From Microbacterium sp. A20 (GTDB lineage: Bacteria; Actinomycetota; Actinomycetes; Actinomycetales; Microbacteriaceae): DNA of 40,792 bases. Position 1 is the first letter of the stretch. Each line of letters starts with the position of its first letter. The translations under genes were made by a program, and so were the position numbers. The notes beneath the pieces are model-generated. The model saw only the letters and a program-made list of their open reading frames with translations, ran no database searches and was not told where the DNA came from. The stretch spans positions 1 through 40,792 of the forward strand of contig NZ_SSDF01000077.1 of NCBI RefSeq assembly GCF_004794515.1, in the 5' to 3' direction. This document shows, piece by piece, positions 32,859 to 40,792 of this stretch.

Positions 32859-33668
32859 ATGAAGACACCTGACATCACTGAGCTGTCGCTCGCGGAGATG
32901 ATCGATTTTCGTGAGAAGGTCGCCGTTATCACCGGCGCTGCGAACGGCATTGGCCTCGCGTGCGCCCGCCGATTCGCCGAAGCAGGCGCAACTGTCGTAC
33001 TGCTCGACATAGATGAATCCGGGCTCGTCATGGCAGCACAGGAGCTGCGCGACCGCTTCGCCACCACCGTCGAATCGCATCGTCTGGACATGGCGGATTC
33101 GGACGCAGTCAAAAGTACGATGGCTACGATCACCGCGCAGACCGGACGCATCGACGTCTGGGTCAACAACGCGGGTATCTTCCCGATCATCGACACGCTG
33201 GACCTCACGGATGAGGAATACGACCGTCTGCACGCGCTCAACCAGCGAGGGATGTTCCTCGCAGCGCGCACCGTCGCTCAGCAGATGGTCGATGCCGGGC
33301 GCCCCGGAGTGATCGTCAACATGGTCTCGGTGTCCGGGCTGGTAGCCGCGACGAACTCCGCGCACTACGTCGCGGCAAAGCATGCCATCGTCGGCGCGAC
33401 CAAGGCTTTTGCGCGCGACCTCGCGCCGCACGGTATCAGAGTTCTCGCCATCGCCCCGACCCTCATCGAGACACCTGGCGTCCGCACCGGACTCGCCGGA
33501 AGCGAAGAAGGCCGCGCAGCGCTCGACGCCTACCTGACCCGCATCCCACTGGGACGAGCGGGCGTCGCAGACGAGGTGGCTCGGGTCGCGGTGTTCGCCG
33601 CATCCGGACTCGCTGGTTTCATGACGGGCACGACCCTCGTCGTTGACGGCGGTGAGCTCGTCCTCTGA
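32859..33668 (+). CDS. Short-chain dehydrogenase/reductase (SDR)
   Basis: A 269-aa classical SDR. The cofactor loop is TGAANGIG (25-32), followed by D50 after the second strand, which favours NAD(H); NNAG is at 103-106; the catalytic triad is S157, Y170 and K174 (YVAAK). It ends with the usual TLVVDGGELVL. GAGGAAGAAGG precedes the chosen ATG. The substrate is an alcohol or ketone of unknown type. Confidence 0.9.
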   Translation: MKTPDITELSLAEMIDFREKVAVITGAANGIGLACARRFAEAGATVVLLDIDESGLVMAAQELRDRFATTVESHRLDMADSDAVKSTMATITAQTGRIDVWVNNAGIFPIIDTLDLTDEEYDRLHALNQRGMFLAARTVAQQMVDAGRPGVIVNMVSVSGLVAATNSAHYVAAKHAIVGATKAFARDLAPHGIRVLAIAPTLIETPGVRTGLAGSEEGRAALDAYLTRIPLGRAGVADEVARVAVFAASGLAGFMTGTTLVVDGGELVL

Positions 33669-33700
33669 ACCGCACCCCCAAGAGGCGGGATGTTGCTCGG

Positions 33701-33910
33701 ATGACCCCCCAATCATCGCTCGGCGAAGGCCCGGGGGCGTGTCCATTCGGCGGTGCGCTGGCACCTCCGCCCTTTATGTTGAACGGCATCCACTTCTTGC
33801 GCACGCCAACCGGGGAACTCATCGAAATCATCGCGATACGCAACGGAAACGACGCGATCCCACAGATCGCACCCGAACCTCCTGTCCATCACTCCCTAAA
33901 TACGCCGTCG
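33701..33910 (+). pseudogene. Possible remnant of a glyoxalase/VOC-type protein
   Basis: MLNGIHFLRTPTGELIEIIA reads like the last strand of a vicinal-oxygen-chelate domain (hxFRxPxGELIE). The rest is absent or unreadable. No ribosome site. Between here and 34121 nothing else is supported. Confidence 0.25.
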
Positions 33911-34121
33911 CAGGAACTGCGGAGCGGCCGAACCTGCCATGGCCGAGCATCTGCGCACCGCTCAGGAGCGGCCGGCCACACGTACCCGCGGGTAGGAGAT
34001 CGCGGTCTAAGTGATATTCACGGCTCTTCCGGGTGCATTTCCGTCGCATGCGTGATGGACTCATGGTTTCGGGCATGGGCGCCCGCCCGCTTCCCTGCCG
34101 GCCCGAAGCGAAGGATGAATC

Positions 34122-34619
34122 ATGGACTCCGAGATCACCGCCCGGCATTTCGAGGGGATCGAGTTCGTCGACACCCGCATCGATCACAACGAGACGGACT
34201 TCGATTCGATCCCCCGCGCGATGGCGGCGGCATATGGAACTCCCGCCGGAGCAGACCTGCCTCTCGATCCTCAGCTCGGTGAGCTCGTCCGGCTCCTCAT
34301 GGCCGTGAACAGCAGGTGCGCGTACTGCACGATCCTCCACGCGCAAGAGGCGCGACGCCTCGACATCCCGCCGGTGAAGGTGGACGTCATCTCGGCCTGG
34401 CGTGAATCATCGCACTTCACCGCTGCCGAGACCGCGGCTTTCGCCTACGCGGAAGCGCTCTCCGGCCAACGTCGGGGAGATATCCAGCCCGCGCACGACG
34501 ATCTTCGCCGGCACTTCGACAATGCCGCCATCGAGGCGCTCACTATGGTGATCATCAACATGGATGTCTGGACCCGGCTGTTCCTCGCACGCGGGCACAC
34601 GCCACGGAGTACCGTCTGA
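34122..34619 (+). CDS. Carboxymuconolactone decarboxylase / AhpD-like protein
   Basis: A 165-aa helical protein with the AhpD-like centre NSRCAYCTILHAQEA (C66, C69, H73), the redox-active CxxC plus His of alkylhydroperoxidase-type members. Helices around TAAETAAFAYAEALSG follow, as in the family. It probably acts as a thiol-dependent peroxidase. GAAGGATGAA lies before the ATG. Confidence 0.88.
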   Translation: MDSEITARHFEGIEFVDTRIDHNETDFDSIPRAMAAAYGTPAGADLPLDPQLGELVRLLMAVNSRCAYCTILHAQEARRLDIPPVKVDVISAWRESSHFTAAETAAFAYAEALSGQRRGDIQPAHDDLRRHFDNAAIEALTMVIINMDVWTRLFLARGHTPRSTV

Positions 34620-34718
34620 CCTGATGAGCTTCATTTCCGGCCCGGCGCGCACCGCCGATGGCGGCGCACTCGATCTCTGAAGCAACCGATTCCCGCCGTC
34701 AACGACAGGAGAAACATC

Positions 34719-35312
34719 ATGGCCGTGATATCCCGAGGTTTCGGTGCTCGACGCAGGGAGAGCAACCCGGAACTGCCGCCAGGGCAATACCTCACCGAGG
34801 ACTTCCCCGTGCTGTCCGCAGGGCCGACGCCGAACATCCACATGTCGGAATGGAGCTTCGGCATCCGCAACGAGGTCGGCGAGGTCGTCTCCTGGACGTG
34901 GGATCAACTGCACGAGCTGCCCATCGAAGACGTGCACACCGACATCCACTGCGTGACGCGATGGTCGAAGCTCGGCACCTCCTGGCGCGGAGTCTCGCTC
35001 GACACGCTCTTCGAACGGGTCGACACCGCCGCCTCCTTCGCGATGGCGCATTCCTACGGCGGATACACGACGAACATCGCCCTCGATGATCTTCTTGGCG
35101 GGCAGTCATGGATCGCGTTTGAGTTCGAGGGCGAGCCGCTCGACCCGGAGCACGGTGGCCCCGCTCGGCTGATCGTGCCGCACCTGTACTTCTGGAAGAG
35201 CGCCAAGTGGCTCAGAGCATTCACGCTGATGGAGGAGGACGCCCCCGGTTTCTGGGAGCAGAACGGCTACAACATGCACGGCGACCCGTGGACGGAGGAA
35301 CGCTATTGGTGA
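34719..35312 (+). CDS. Molybdopterin-dependent oxidoreductase (sulfite-oxidase fold)
   Basis: A 197-aa protein of the oxidoreductase molybdopterin-binding family, like MsrP/YedY-type cores. The Mo ligand is C78 in DIHCVTRWSKLG, with SWRGVSLDTLFERV and YGGYTTN as further pocket segments. No Tat signal (RRxFLK) is seen, so it is predicted cytosolic. AGGAGAAAC precedes the ATG. Its stop overlaps the GTG of the next gene, and the redox partner encoded there is likely its electron source. Confidence 0.88.
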   Translation: MAVISRGFGARRRESNPELPPGQYLTEDFPVLSAGPTPNIHMSEWSFGIRNEVGEVVSWTWDQLHELPIEDVHTDIHCVTRWSKLGTSWRGVSLDTLFERVDTAASFAMAHSYGGYTTNIALDDLLGGQSWIAFEFEGEPLDPEHGGPARLIVPHLYFWKSAKWLRAFTLMEEDAPGFWEQNGYNMHGDPWTEERYW

Positions 35313-36034
35313 CGGTCGGCGGCTGGCGCGAAGCACGGGTGACGGGCGCACACGCCGAGACGGATTCGGCCCGCACGATCCGACTCGACGTGCCGGGCTG
35401 GGCCGGGAGCGACCCGGGACAGCACGTCGACGTCCGGCTCACGGCCGAAGACGGCTACCAGGCGGTCCGCTCCTACTCGCTCGCCTCCTTCGGGGACAGC
35501 GAGACGATAGAACTCGCGGTCGACGAGATCCCCGACGGCGAGGTCTCCCCTTATCTGGTCAGGGACGTCCGCGTCGGTGACGAGCTCGAGGTGAAAGGTC
35601 CCTTGGGGAGATTCTTCGTCTGGCGTCCGGAGACACCCGGTCCCGTACAGCTCATCGCGGGCGGTTCCGGCATCGTGCCCCTGATGTCGATGGTGCGGGC
35701 GGCGCAGTCCACCGGGGCGACCGACGCGGTGAAGTTGCTGTACTCGGTGCGCACTCCGCACGAGGCCCTCTACCGCAGCGAACTCGCTACCGCCCCCGCA
35801 GGCGCGGCAGCGGATGTGCGATGGGTGTTCACCCGTTCCGCTCCCCAAGGATGGGCGGGTACCGTCGGACGCGTCACCGAAGGGGTGCTCCGGGATGCCA
35901 CCTGGCCACCTGAGCGCACCCCGCTGGTGTTCGTGTGCGGGCCCACCGGGTTCGTCGAGCACGTGGCCGACCTGCTGGTCGGTATCGGGCACGCGCCGGA
36001 ACGTGTGCGCACCGAACGATTCGGAGGAAAGTGA
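35309..36034 (+). CDS. FAD-binding ferredoxin-NADP-type reductase
   Basis: A 241-aa reductase starting with GTG that overlaps the previous stop. RSYSLAS (FAD loop), GGSGIVPLMSM (NAD(P) phosphate loop), YSVRTP and CGPTGFVEHV are in the family order. There is no 2Fe-2S domain, so electrons must leave to a partner, most simply the molybdopterin protein. GGAGGAACGC lies in front of the GTG. Confidence 0.9.
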   Translation: MTVGGWREARVTGAHAETDSARTIRLDVPGWAGSDPGQHVDVRLTAEDGYQAVRSYSLASFGDSETIELAVDEIPDGEVSPYLVRDVRVGDELEVKGPLGRFFVWRPETPGPVQLIAGGSGIVPLMSMVRAAQSTGATDAVKLLYSVRTPHEALYRSELATAPAGAAADVRWVFTRSAPQGWAGTVGRVTEGVLRDATWPPERTPLVFVCGPTGFVEHVADLLVGIGHAPERVRTERFGGK

Positions 36035-36306
36035 TGGATGCCGCCACCCCCGCACAGACCGTCGACGGGAACGCGATCGCGGGGATGCTCTGGGACCTCT
36101 TCGGCGCCGACGTCACCGCACTGGTCGGCACCTGCGGTGGATGCGGCTCCCTCGCGGTCTTCGCCGAGGCCGTGGTCGAGCTGGACCACCACGCCGCCAT
36201 CGTGCGCTGCCGCACCTGCACCCGCACACTCTTCACCGTGCTGCAGTCCCCCGACGGCACATCGTTGCGCATCGGACTGCTGCACACGGTCCGCTCCTCC
36301 GACTAG
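36034..36306 (+). CDS. DUF6510 zinc-ribbon protein
   Basis: A 90-aa protein with CGGC (near 35-38) and CRTC (near 62-65), a four-Cys zinc ribbon matching the DUF6510 family, which is repeatedly found beside molybdopterin oxidoreductases with FAD reductases. It overlaps the reductase stop by one base (TGATG). A role as an accessory or third electron-transfer subunit is inferred from context only. Confidence 0.82.
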   Translation: MDAATPAQTVDGNAIAGMLWDLFGADVTALVGTCGGCGSLAVFAEAVVELDHHAAIVRCRTCTRTLFTVLQSPDGTSLRIGLLHTVRSSD

Positions 36307-36636
36307 AACGGGAAAGCCTATCCTGACGGCTGCACATCATGAGGCAGTGTTCCACGCGTCTGCGAACGCGCGACCGACCGGCGCGTCACCGAGATCGCTG
36401 ATGTCGAGGGTGCGTGCTGTTCGCGTGCAGAAGGAGTCTATGGACCAGGTGATGCAGAGTCTTGTCATCGACCCCGGATACCGCCTTGAGAGTTGCGGCA
36501 GCGTCCGTGATGACCTTGCACGAAGGGGGCGGAATCGAAATAAGGCTCGAGCGATGTTCCGGGGGCTCGCGCGCACCGCCGAGAGGTCGTCCATGCCACA
36601 AGCGCGGAAACGGCCCCAGTGCCGGCGTGCAGGTCG

Positions 36637-37330
36637 CTACCAGAGGACGCCAGTCGCAACAATGTGAGGTCCGCCCTGGCCGACTGCGATCGTGACGGGG
36701 AGGCAGGCGGGAGCGGGGCTGCTAGGGACAGCACCCGCGAGGTGCTCGGCAGCAGTAATCAATGTTGCGGTGAGGGTAGGACCGGTCATCTGTCCACACG
36801 AATTCGAGACTCTCGCGCGCACCCTCATCCATGGTCCCGACGATCTCCGTGCCTGCTCACCATGAGCGCCCGGCGACAGCGTCACCGGATTGCTCTGGAA
36901 GAACAGGTCGACGTGTTCCGTGTCGAGCATCTCCGTGACCATCGTTCATGCGGGAACGATGTCGCCCTCTTGGGCGAGGCTGACGCTGACCACTGCCTCC
37001 TCACCCGGAACGCTGTTACTGGAAAATTCTGCGCTGAGAATTTGTACGCACTAAGGGCGTCGACTGTCCATGCTCCCAGCGGTCCCGACACTTCCACGGC
37101 GCTGCCCCCATCGTCGGGAGAATGCAGCGTGATCGACGGCGCCCCGTCCTTCACAGCAACGATGGCTGGCGCATCCGAGATCAGACCAGAGGTCTCTGAT
37201 GTGGAAGTCGCGATGAGGGTAACGTGATCGAGGTCGTGCTGGTATCCGGTTGAGATGAGTGTCCCGGAGCACACACGCGTGAATCCGCACGGAGCGCGAG
37301 GCGGTGCGGCTCGACGCGCTGCTGCCGCAG
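36637..37330 (-). pseudogene. Frameshifted gene of unknown function
   Basis: The upstream half (to about 37000) encodes HDLDHVTLIATSTSETSGLI and GAWTVDALSAYKFSAQNFPV. After a shift near 36950 the downstream half encodes MVTEMLDTEHVDLFFQSNPV through GQGGPHIVATGVLW, stopping at 36637. The two halves have coding composition but no intact start. I do not recognise the family. Another degraded minus-strand piece (DISDLGDAPVGRAFADAW) lies at 36337-36400, so 36.3-37.4 kb reads as a decayed zone. Confidence 0.35.
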
Positions 37331-37531
37331 CGTGAAGCACCTGCTCAGTTACTTGACCACGAAACTGCCGTCGACGGGGCGAAGCCAGCACCGTCGACGG
37401 GGTGGGGCCTCAAGGACGGCCCGTGCCTGGTCTAAACGCCATGGAGCTCCATGCGGACCCATTGCATCGCCGGGTTCAGCGTGTCGCGAGACGGTCTGAT
37501 AGATCAGCAAGCTGTGCTCGATCTGCGCCTG

Positions 37532-37564
37532 GCGTGCCGGCTGACAATATGCCAGCCGGCACGC
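37532..37564 (-). terminator. Hairpin after the surface-protein gene
   Basis: GCGTGCCGGCTG (37532-37543) and CAGCCGGCACGC (37553-37564) form a perfect 12-bp stem with a 9-base loop, 34 bases beyond the stop of the surface gene. There is no clear T-run, so termination is probable but not certain. Confidence 0.55.
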
Positions 37565-37597
37565 ATTGTGGGCCTTTCCGCGGTGGTAGGGGCGGTC

Positions 37598-39463
37598 CTA
37601 CCGAGTCTCCGCCTCGGAGGCAGGCGCCGTTGATGTGCGGCGTCGTCTGCTCCACGCGTACAGGACTGTTCCCACGGTCAGAAGCAGCGCGGCGGCTATC
37701 GCTCCGAGAGGCGTGATCTCTGCACCTGTAACAGCCAGGCGGGACGAGTCCGTGCCCGCATCGGATCCAGCCGGCGGGCTCTGCGGTGCTCCCGGCTCAG
37801 CCGGCGTCGGATTCTGCGGGACCAGCGGGGTGAGAGGCGTGTTGATGACCGCTCCCAAGGAGATGGCGAGGTGAGTGGCATCGACCGTTCCGACCGACGT
37901 CTCGTCCGACCGCCGGAAGCCCGCAGGAGCTTCGGTCTCGATCAGTTCGTACTCACCGAATGCAAGGTCGTTGACCATGAGCGCCCCGGTCATCGGATCG
38001 GTGTCGTTCTCACCGTTGTCGGTCACGTTCACAGTCCCGCCGGGGCCGGTCAGCGCCCACTCAGAACCGGACAGCAGGTCACCGTCGGGGTCTGTCTTCG
38101 TCCAAGAGATGGACCCGAGAATCACGGGAACGTCGTTGGCGACGTTGGTGAGGACCAGGTCGACGCTATCGGTCGTGGGAGTGACTTCGTAGGTTCCGTC
38201 CGCTCCGGGAACGACGCCCGCCCCGGTCAGCGTCCACGCACCCCATTCGAGGCCATCTATGGCGGGAACGTCGATCTCTTCAATCACGAAGGTCGAGCCC
38301 AGGGGCGCACGGTCGCTCCGAATCGACTGATTCGCGTGCAGGGTCACGGTCGTCGGTCCCGCGGTCGAGCCCTTGACGCTATATCGCACGGTGAACTCGG
38401 CGTCCTCGGCGAGCGGGGCCTGCGGACCGGTGACGGCTTTGGTGAGCGTGAACCGGGTGAAGCGGTCGCCCGTGCCGGTGCCACCGCCGCCGGACTCCTG
38501 CGTGTAGGTGGCCCGGACCTCGACGGATTGGACGGTGGCGTTATTGCCGAACACGTCACCGTCCAGCACGATGCCATCCGGGTCCGTCGAGTAGTTGAAG
38601 AAGTAGACGACGCCAGGGCCCTGTTCCAGTCCCTGCCCCGTCGCCGTGAATGATTTCAGGTCCTCGCTGAACGTCACGTTCAGGTGCGAGGCATCGACAT
38701 CGGTCGCTTCTCCCGCGTAGGTCCCGTCGGCAGCCACCGCGCGCTGCTGCAGCCATGCGTCTCCGGTGTAGTGATGATTCTCCTGGTTGGGGTCAAGCGC
38801 GTCGTTCACGGTGAAAGCCCCGCCCTGAAGGTAGGTTCCGGGAATCGCGACCAACCAGTTCATCCGTCCATCCACGACATTCGGTCCACCGACCTTGAAT
38901 GGCGTGTCGAAGGCGATGGTTCCCTCGCCGGTGATTCCGCCTTGCCCAGGGAGGTCCACGGCGATGATCTGGTCACCGACCTCGAAGTTCACCGTCTCTT
39001 CCGTCGTCGACTGCAGCACCTGCCCGCGCATCCAGAAAGACCCGGAGATGTCATCGATTCCGATGACGTCGGCCGTGAGCGTGCAGACGACATCAGGGGC
39101 CGCGCCGTCGCTGACCACGCAGTTTGCCATGACGACACCCGACACCGGATCCGTGATGTCGAACTGCCCGATGTCGTAGCGACCGAACTCCACAGGAAGC
39201 GCCATGCCAAACGTCTCCCCCGGCTGTGCGGTATCGGGCACCGCCCACTCCGCGCTGATGCGCACTGATTCGGAAGAATTCAGCGCTGAGTCGCTGCCGT
39301 CGAACTTGTCGAGCTGGATACTCGAAATCGCGTCAGGGTAGGTGACCGTCGGCGCTGCCTGCGCGGACTGAGCCAGACCGAGAATGCTGGCGGCCATCAT
39401 CAGAATGGACAGTAGTACCGCGATAGGGCGGCGGCGGTGCGGTGCCTGTGCAGATATATTCAT
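37598..39463 (-). CDS. LAxTG-anchored surface protein (adhesin/pilin-like)
   Basis: A 621-aa secreted protein. The signal peptide (basic start, hydrophobic 15-33) ends near QAA. An adhesin-like Ig-type N-terminal region follows (about 45-320, with fibrinogen-binding-like strands), then a DUF5979 domain (about 335-445) and a SpaA-type prealbumin domain (about 450-545) with SWTKTDPDG and YELIETEAPAGF, whose Lys and Glu can form an isopeptide bond. A Pro-rich spacer then precedes the sorting signal LAVTG, a membrane helix and RRRR. LAxTG points to a class E sortase, usual in high-GC Actinobacteria. Role: cell-surface adhesion or pilus tip. Confidence 0.85.
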   Translation of the reverse strand: MNISAQAPHRRRPIAVLLSILMMAASILGLAQSAQAAPTVTYPDAISSIQLDKFDGSDSALNSSESVRISAEWAVPDTAQPGETFGMALPVEFGRYDIGQFDITDPVSGVVMANCVVSDGAAPDVVCTLTADVIGIDDISGSFWMRGQVLQSTTEETVNFEVGDQIIAVDLPGQGGITGEGTIAFDTPFKVGGPNVVDGRMNWLVAIPGTYLQGGAFTVNDALDPNQENHHYTGDAWLQQRAVAADGTYAGEATDVDASHLNVTFSEDLKSFTATGQGLEQGPGVVYFFNYSTDPDGIVLDGDVFGNNATVQSVEVRATYTQESGGGGTGTGDRFTRFTLTKAVTGPQAPLAEDAEFTVRYSVKGSTAGPTTVTLHANQSIRSDRAPLGSTFVIEEIDVPAIDGLEWGAWTLTGAGVVPGADGTYEVTPTTDSVDLVLTNVANDVPVILGSISWTKTDPDGDLLSGSEWALTGPGGTVNVTDNGENDTDPMTGALMVNDLAFGEYELIETEAPAGFRRSDETSVGTVDATHLAISLGAVINTPLTPLVPQNPTPAEPGAPQSPPAGSDAGTDSSRLAVTGAEITPLGAIAAALLLTVGTVLYAWSRRRRTSTAPASEAETR

Positions 39464-39883
39464 TGTTCCGTTTCGAATAGACGGTGAGGCGCTACTTCCT
39501 CACCGGGGCGCGTCAAGGCGCACTCGGAAGTGGGTAGGAACATCCCGCGGGTTTCGGGTCTGGATGTCTGTTACTGATGAGACCGACGCGTGCATCTTTC
39601 ATTACGCGAAACGCGAAAGCCGTCTGCCCGAAGACTATGGCGGGACGAGGGTCCCGCACCGTACGTACATACGTATCCCCGCGTACCGCGGGTCCTGGAT
39701 CTAGCGGCAGCGCACAAAGCGAGACCATGTTGACACGTCGACGGCAGAGTGGTCGCCTAGGTTGCATGCCGTTGACGAGCCGAGTGTTCGTCCACCAATC
39801 CGCGGCCGGTCCTGCCGCGCGCCATCACCCGTCCGGAACGGTGCAGGGACTGCGGACGGGCCGGCGAAGGTCGTGATGGTGGG
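39464..39883. other. Intergenic region upstream of the surface-protein gene
   Basis: No supported gene. GTACGTACATACGTAT (about 39661-39676) is an alternating purine/pyrimidine, partly palindromic tract, 200 bases before the surface gene; a similar GTACGTATGTATGCGTAT lies at about 31183. They may be regulatory or simply unstable DNA. Confidence 0.35.
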
Positions 39884-40792
39884 TCAATCCCAGATTGTGC
39901 GACGCACTTCGCCGAGTTCTTTTCGTTCTTCGTCTGAAAGCGTGTGGCGTGTGTAGTTGTGAGCCCGGTCTGCTGCGCTCGCGAAGAGGTGCGCATGTTG
40001 AGGTGCGGCGGCAGCGAGTGAGGCAAGACACTTCTGCAGCCGGATCTGCACTTCAATGATGCCGGCGCCGTCACGGGCGATAGGACGAAACGCATCAGTG
40101 ATGAGGTCGGTGAGCGCGACGGGTCGAATCCAGAGGTGTGGGTACGTCACGGCGTGATCTGGGGCAGTTGTGAGCGCTTTGGACAGCACTCGTTGCAGGA
40201 CGCTGAGAATCTCGATCGCGGTGCCCGCGTCATTGGTCGAGGGAGATAGAGCGCGGCTGCCTATTTCGGCGAGAGCGATCATGCCGAGGCGAGGATCTTG
40301 TTCGTATGTGCGGTGCGCTTCGATGCGGAAAGCGCGAACGACCGCGTCCCGTGTTTCTTCATCGGGGCTGTTCCGTCCTCGGATGACGGCGAGTGGTGCC
40401 ACGGTGTCGGAATACTGGCCAGCCAGAGCGAGCACCTGGATCTCACCGCCGAGTCGGGAAGCGATCTGTTCGAGACCTGCGACATCGACGAAAGTGACGT
40501 ATCCCGATTCTTGTGACGGGATGGGCTCGCCTACAACGTCGAGAGAGTCGACTGTCTGGGCGCCGAGGGAGGGCGAAGCTGCGTAGGTGGTGAGTGTTTT
40601 CGATGCCGCTGCTTCGACTCGATCGATGATGTCGGCCATCCGACCGAAGGTCGAGAGGTGCGCGATCCACCGCAGTAGCGTGACCACGATGAGTGCGATC
40701 ATGATCAGTGTGCCGAGGAACAGGATCGTTCGTCCTTGGTCGTCGTAGTATCCGCTCGACAGGGCGATGATGCCCACGAGTGAGAATGTGAA
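39884..40792 (-). CDS. DUF2254 membrane protein (3' part)
   Basis: The frame is open to the end of the window, so the N-terminus is missing. The visible 302 residues begin inside a membrane region (SLVGIIALSSGYY, then a helix at ILFLGTLIMIALIVVTLL) and continue into a soluble domain with SGYVTFVDVAGLEQIA, DPRLGMIALAEIGSRALSPSTNDAGTA and YPHLWIRPVA, typical of the DUF2254 family of predicted membrane proteins with no known role. Confidence 0.85.
   Translation of the reverse strand, partial: FTFSLVGIIALSSGYYDDQGRTILFLGTLIMIALIVVTLLRWIAHLSTFGRMADIIDRVEAAASKTLTTYAASPSLGAQTVDSLDVVGEPIPSQESGYVTFVDVAGLEQIASRLGGEIQVLALAGQYSDTVAPLAVIRGRNSPDEETRDAVVRAFRIEAHRTYEQDPRLGMIALAEIGSRALSPSTNDAGTAIEILSVLQRVLSKALTTAPDHAVTYPHLWIRPVALTDLITDAFRPIARDGAGIIEVQIRLQKCLASLAAAAPQHAHLFASAADRAHNYTRHTLSDEERKELGEVRRTIWD

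Noticed and set aside
33828..34346. 172-codon minus-strand frame upstream of and overlapping the AhpD-like gene
   Set aside because: It is antisense to a gene with clear CxxC-H motif and has no motif or start support.

Overview
The window is high-GC actinobacterial DNA, most likely from a Microbacteriaceae member such as Microbacterium. The evidence is the GC-rich codon third positions, many ATGA/GTGA/TGATG gene overlaps, leaderless genes with a -10 box 6 nt before the start codon, an LAxTG-type surface protein, and a zinc-ribbon protein of the DUF6510 type. No host gene identifies the species.

Positions 1 to about 26.2 kb look like an integrated mobile element. It opens with what may be the 3' end of a tRNA-like gene plus a terminator. 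A minus-strand operon (192-4253) then resembles CBASS anti-phage defence: a frameshifted short head ORF, a CD-NTase, an S-4TM pore-type effector, a second CD-NTase, a DUF3644 protein and a GIY-YIG-like fragment. After a decayed stretch (4.8-6.1 kb) come xis-int and a ParB-methyltransferase fusion. A minus-strand replication block follows, with a family A DNA polymerase and a large P-loop helicase-like protein. A partial tandem duplication interrupts the stretch next to it.

Between the replication block and a divergent operon lies a 1.2-kb non-coding region with about 29 units of a phased 11-bp repeat, a candidate replication origin or centromere. The divergent operon holds a metallophosphoesterase, a VbhA-like antitoxin and an antitoxin-fold-like protein. 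The 17.5-25.8 kb cargo has several leaderless single genes, including a zinc-finger/PD-(D/E)xK-like nuclease and a replication-relaxation-like protein, and is bracketed by two IS3-family transposase relics. No conjugation apparatus or phage structural genes are seen.

From 26.4 kb the content looks like ordinary chromosome with rearrangement scars: an alkyl/aryl-sulfatase; a junction fusing a TPR gene tail to a both-ends-truncated DUF5979 surface protein; a field of small genes (29.4-32.2 kb); a redox cluster (FMN reductase, SDR, AhpD-like, molybdopterin oxidoreductase, FAD reductase, zinc ribbon); a decayed gene; an intact LAxTG surface protein; and the 3' part of a DUF2254 membrane protein running off the window.
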